A stretch of 23,045 bases of DNA, taken from assembly GCA_910592005.1 (NCBI GenBank), contig CAJVPP010001076.1, positions 1-23,045 of the forward strand, read 5' to 3'. This DNA comes from Funneliformis mosseae (lineage: Eukaryota; Glomeromycota; Glomeromycetes; Glomerales; Glomeraceae). Positions 21,389 to 23,045 of the stretch are shown here, piece by piece; within the stretch, counting starts at the first letter, position 1; every line of letters begins with the position of its first letter. The translations under genes were made by a program, and so were the position numbers. The notes under the pieces were generated by a model, which was given only the letters and a program-made list of their open reading frames with translations, was not told the DNA's origin and did no database searches.

Positions 21389-22230
21389 AAATTGCTTTAT
21401 TAATTTGCTATAATATGAATAAATTGTTGAAGTATATAGATGTATCTGATTTAAAGGTTTAAAACTATTAGCTCTAAAATTTTAAATTATCAAATCTACC
21501 ATTTGCCTAATAGAATATTATTTATTGTTTGATTCATTTTTGGTGAATCAAAAGCTCTATCAATTATTATTTAAAAGCAATTCTTAGTTTTTGAAGTGAT
21601 TGAAAACAGCTAAAATGTTATATCTCATTATGTAAGTATTGATAAACTAATATAATATACTTATTATAATTTTCAAATTATATAAGATCTAAAATAAATT
21701 ATTATTAATTTTGTATTATTAATAACAACTTCAATTTAATCAAATAATAATTTAAAGATTAATAATATAAGAATATATTCAAGACAAATAATATTCTTTA
21801 AAATAGTATTTCTATAAGTTGTTTTCATTATATTAGTTATATTTATAATAATTACTAAAAATTTTTGAATAATAATATCTATTTGTTAAATTATTTGATC
21901 TAAATTCATTCTCCTATATAAAATTTATTATCTGAAAAAATTAAATAAAAGTTTTAAAATACAAATTATAAAATTATACTGATTTTTATTATATTAGATT
22001 AGCTATTAGAAACTAATATAAAAAGGTATTATTTTTAAATAAAACTTTATTTAATAATTCACTAACAATTTTTCCTACTTGAAAACTTAAAAGATGATTA
22101 AAAATTAAATATTATTAATATAATTTTTTAAATTGATTTATTTTTTTAAATCTATTTATTTTATAAAAAGAAATAATGTATTAGTTAAAAAATGTTTTAT
22201 AATATTGTAATACAAGTAATTTGCAAAGAT
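21389..22230 (-). pseudogene. decayed hAT-family transposase (right copy, inverted)
   Basis: Read on the minus strand, this region aligns with the left hAT remnant. 21602-21389 matches 13601-13824, sharing for example ATCACTTCAAAAA, ATGGTAGATTTGATAATT-like and TCAGATACATCTA. Higher coordinates match 13280-13560 (AATTTAACAAATAGATATTA is shared), then 13080-13130, then about 12860-12915 (ATAAAATAAATAGAT is shared). About 130 bp present in the left copy near 12920-13050 are missing here. Similarity ends at 21389, earlier in the protein than in the left copy, so the region around LDPRF is lost. The frame is full of stops and the copy is inactive. Confidence 0.72.
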
Positions 22231-22561
22231 AAAGATCATGTAATATAGCAAAAATAATTTGTAAGAAGTTTGTATAATGTAGAAGATCATTAAGAGTTGA
22301 TTAAAAATGATCAATTTTAATATTATACAAATTTTAGATAAAATAATTAATAAAGAGAAGTGAGTTTATTAATCAGTAATTAGCATTCTAAGTTCAATTA
22401 GTAACAACTAAGTTCCTATTGTAAATTACATTACAATAGCTCTCAGCTGAGATATAAAACTAGATAATTTTCATAAGAATTTTATATATAACTGAATATG
22501 TGAGTTTATATACTAATATTCATTTTTAATTGATTGATCAATCTATTGATTGATGTTAATA
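22231..22561. other. AT-rich stretch, possibly the 5' part of the hAT remnant
   Basis: No gene is seen. If the hAT copy continues to higher coordinates, its N-terminal zinc-finger region would lie here, but I cannot recognise it. Confidence 0.35.
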
Positions 22562-22858
22562 ATGGCTAAATACTAGATTTGAAGAATATGTAGATGCAAA
22601 TAAAGTTAAGGATCAATAAAAAATTAGTCTTTATTAATAGGTTTGTAATAAATACTATCTTACGTTTTCAAATTCAAAAAACCTTTACACAAGTAAGAAA
22701 GTTATTATTCAATAATTAGTAGATTGGATATTACCTACAATTAGTTATAGTGATAATAAATTACATTGCATTACAGTAGCATTATTCTATTAAGCTATTA
22801 TTAGAGATAAAGATTGTATTCGATTTTTAGGTAAATTTGTTGCTATTGTGAACGGATA
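22562..22858 (+). pseudogene. possible decayed coding sequence of unknown family
   Basis: One frame reads WLNTRFEEYVDANKVKDQ, then FSNSKNLYTSKKVII, then LVDWILPTISYSDNKLHC and DKDCIRFLGKFVAIVNG, interrupted by about five TAA/TAG codons in roughly 99 codons. The amino-acid mix looks more like real protein than translated A/T noise, and each stop could be an altered Gln codon. I cannot assign a family. It may be an old transposon gene. Confidence 0.3.
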
Positions 22859-22906
22859 AATGTAACACAGCTCATGTAGTGCAAAAGATCGACCGATTTA
22901 ACATAA

Positions 22907-22927
22907 CTGACATATATGATATGTCAG
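22907..22927. repeat. perfect hairpin, 9-bp arms
   Basis: CTGACATAT (22907-22915) and ATATGTCAG (22919-22927) are exact reverse complements around a 3-nt spacer. The right arm runs directly into the 9-bp tandem repeat and shares its GACAT core. Confidence 0.7.
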
Positions 22928-22998
22928 ACATATTTGACATATTTGACATAGTTGACATGGTTGACATGGTTGATATAGTTGATATATTAGACATGTTA
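22927..22998. repeat. 9-bp tandem repeat, eight units (consensus GACATRGTT)
   Basis: Eight consecutive 9-mers start every nine bases from 22927: two GACATATTT, one GACATAGTT, two GACATGGTT, GATATAGTT, GATATATTA and GACATGTTA. The period is a multiple of three, so in one frame it would encode a repeated Asp-Ile/Met-Val tripeptide. No start or gene context is visible before the window ends. Confidence 0.8.
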
Positions 22999-23045
22999 GT
23001 TATATTTTTCTATGTATTTTATTTTATATAAATAAGTAGCTTTTT

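Noticed and set aside
1..23045. CRISPR array or prokaryotic operon
   Set aside because: The repeats are either degenerate tandem arrays without unique spacers or inverted repeats, and the genes are intron-containing eukaryotic genes.

Overview
The window looks like nuclear DNA of an arbuscular mycorrhizal fungus of the Glomeromycotina, most likely Rhizophagus or a close relative. This is inferred from protein content and architecture, not from any database search. The evidence is very AT-rich intergenic DNA, genes split by short introns (mostly 55-110 nt) with GT/AG ends, a kinase-like protein with an MLKL-like N-terminus and C-terminal Sel1 repeats (a type I associate with large families in these fungi), and heavily decayed hAT and Tc1 DNA transposons.

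Layout. Positions 1-5788 are transposon-derived or featureless AT-rich DNA: a possible decayed reading frame (479-905), a ~300-bp foldback element (2320-2622) and a decayed Tc1/mariner element with recognisable terminal inverted repeats (3351-5195). Positions 5789-8833 hold a nine-exon plus-strand gene for molybdenum cofactor sulfurase (812 aa). Positions 8834-14341 are a repeat-rich gap: a short tandem array, a small GC-rich island with a doubled 17-mer, hairpins, a ~50-bp repeat array, a ~240-bp tandem duplication, and a decayed hAT transposase on the plus strand (about 12850-14075).

Positions 14342-17036 hold a twelve-exon plus-strand CLPTM1-family membrane protein gene (627 aa) whose first intron appears to be of the GC-AG class. 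Convergent to it is an unrecognised minus-strand gene (17219-17912) that probably contains a 21-nt microexon. A five-exon minus-strand gene (18439-21136, 785 aa) encodes an MLKL-like helical N-terminus, a kinase-like domain with altered HRD and DFG motifs, and Sel1 repeats. Right of it, 21389 to about 22230 is a second decayed hAT transposase, related to the first but on the minus strand, so the three-gene block 14342-21136 sits between two inverted hAT remnants. The right edge has another decayed reading frame, a perfect hairpin and a 9-bp tandem repeat.

The genes do not form a pathway. The sulfurase activates molybdenum hydroxylases such as xanthine dehydrogenase, the CLPTM1 protein is probably an ER/Golgi membrane protein, and the MLKL-like kinase/Sel1 protein is probably a signalling or cell-death-type scaffold. 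The last is the most interesting item.
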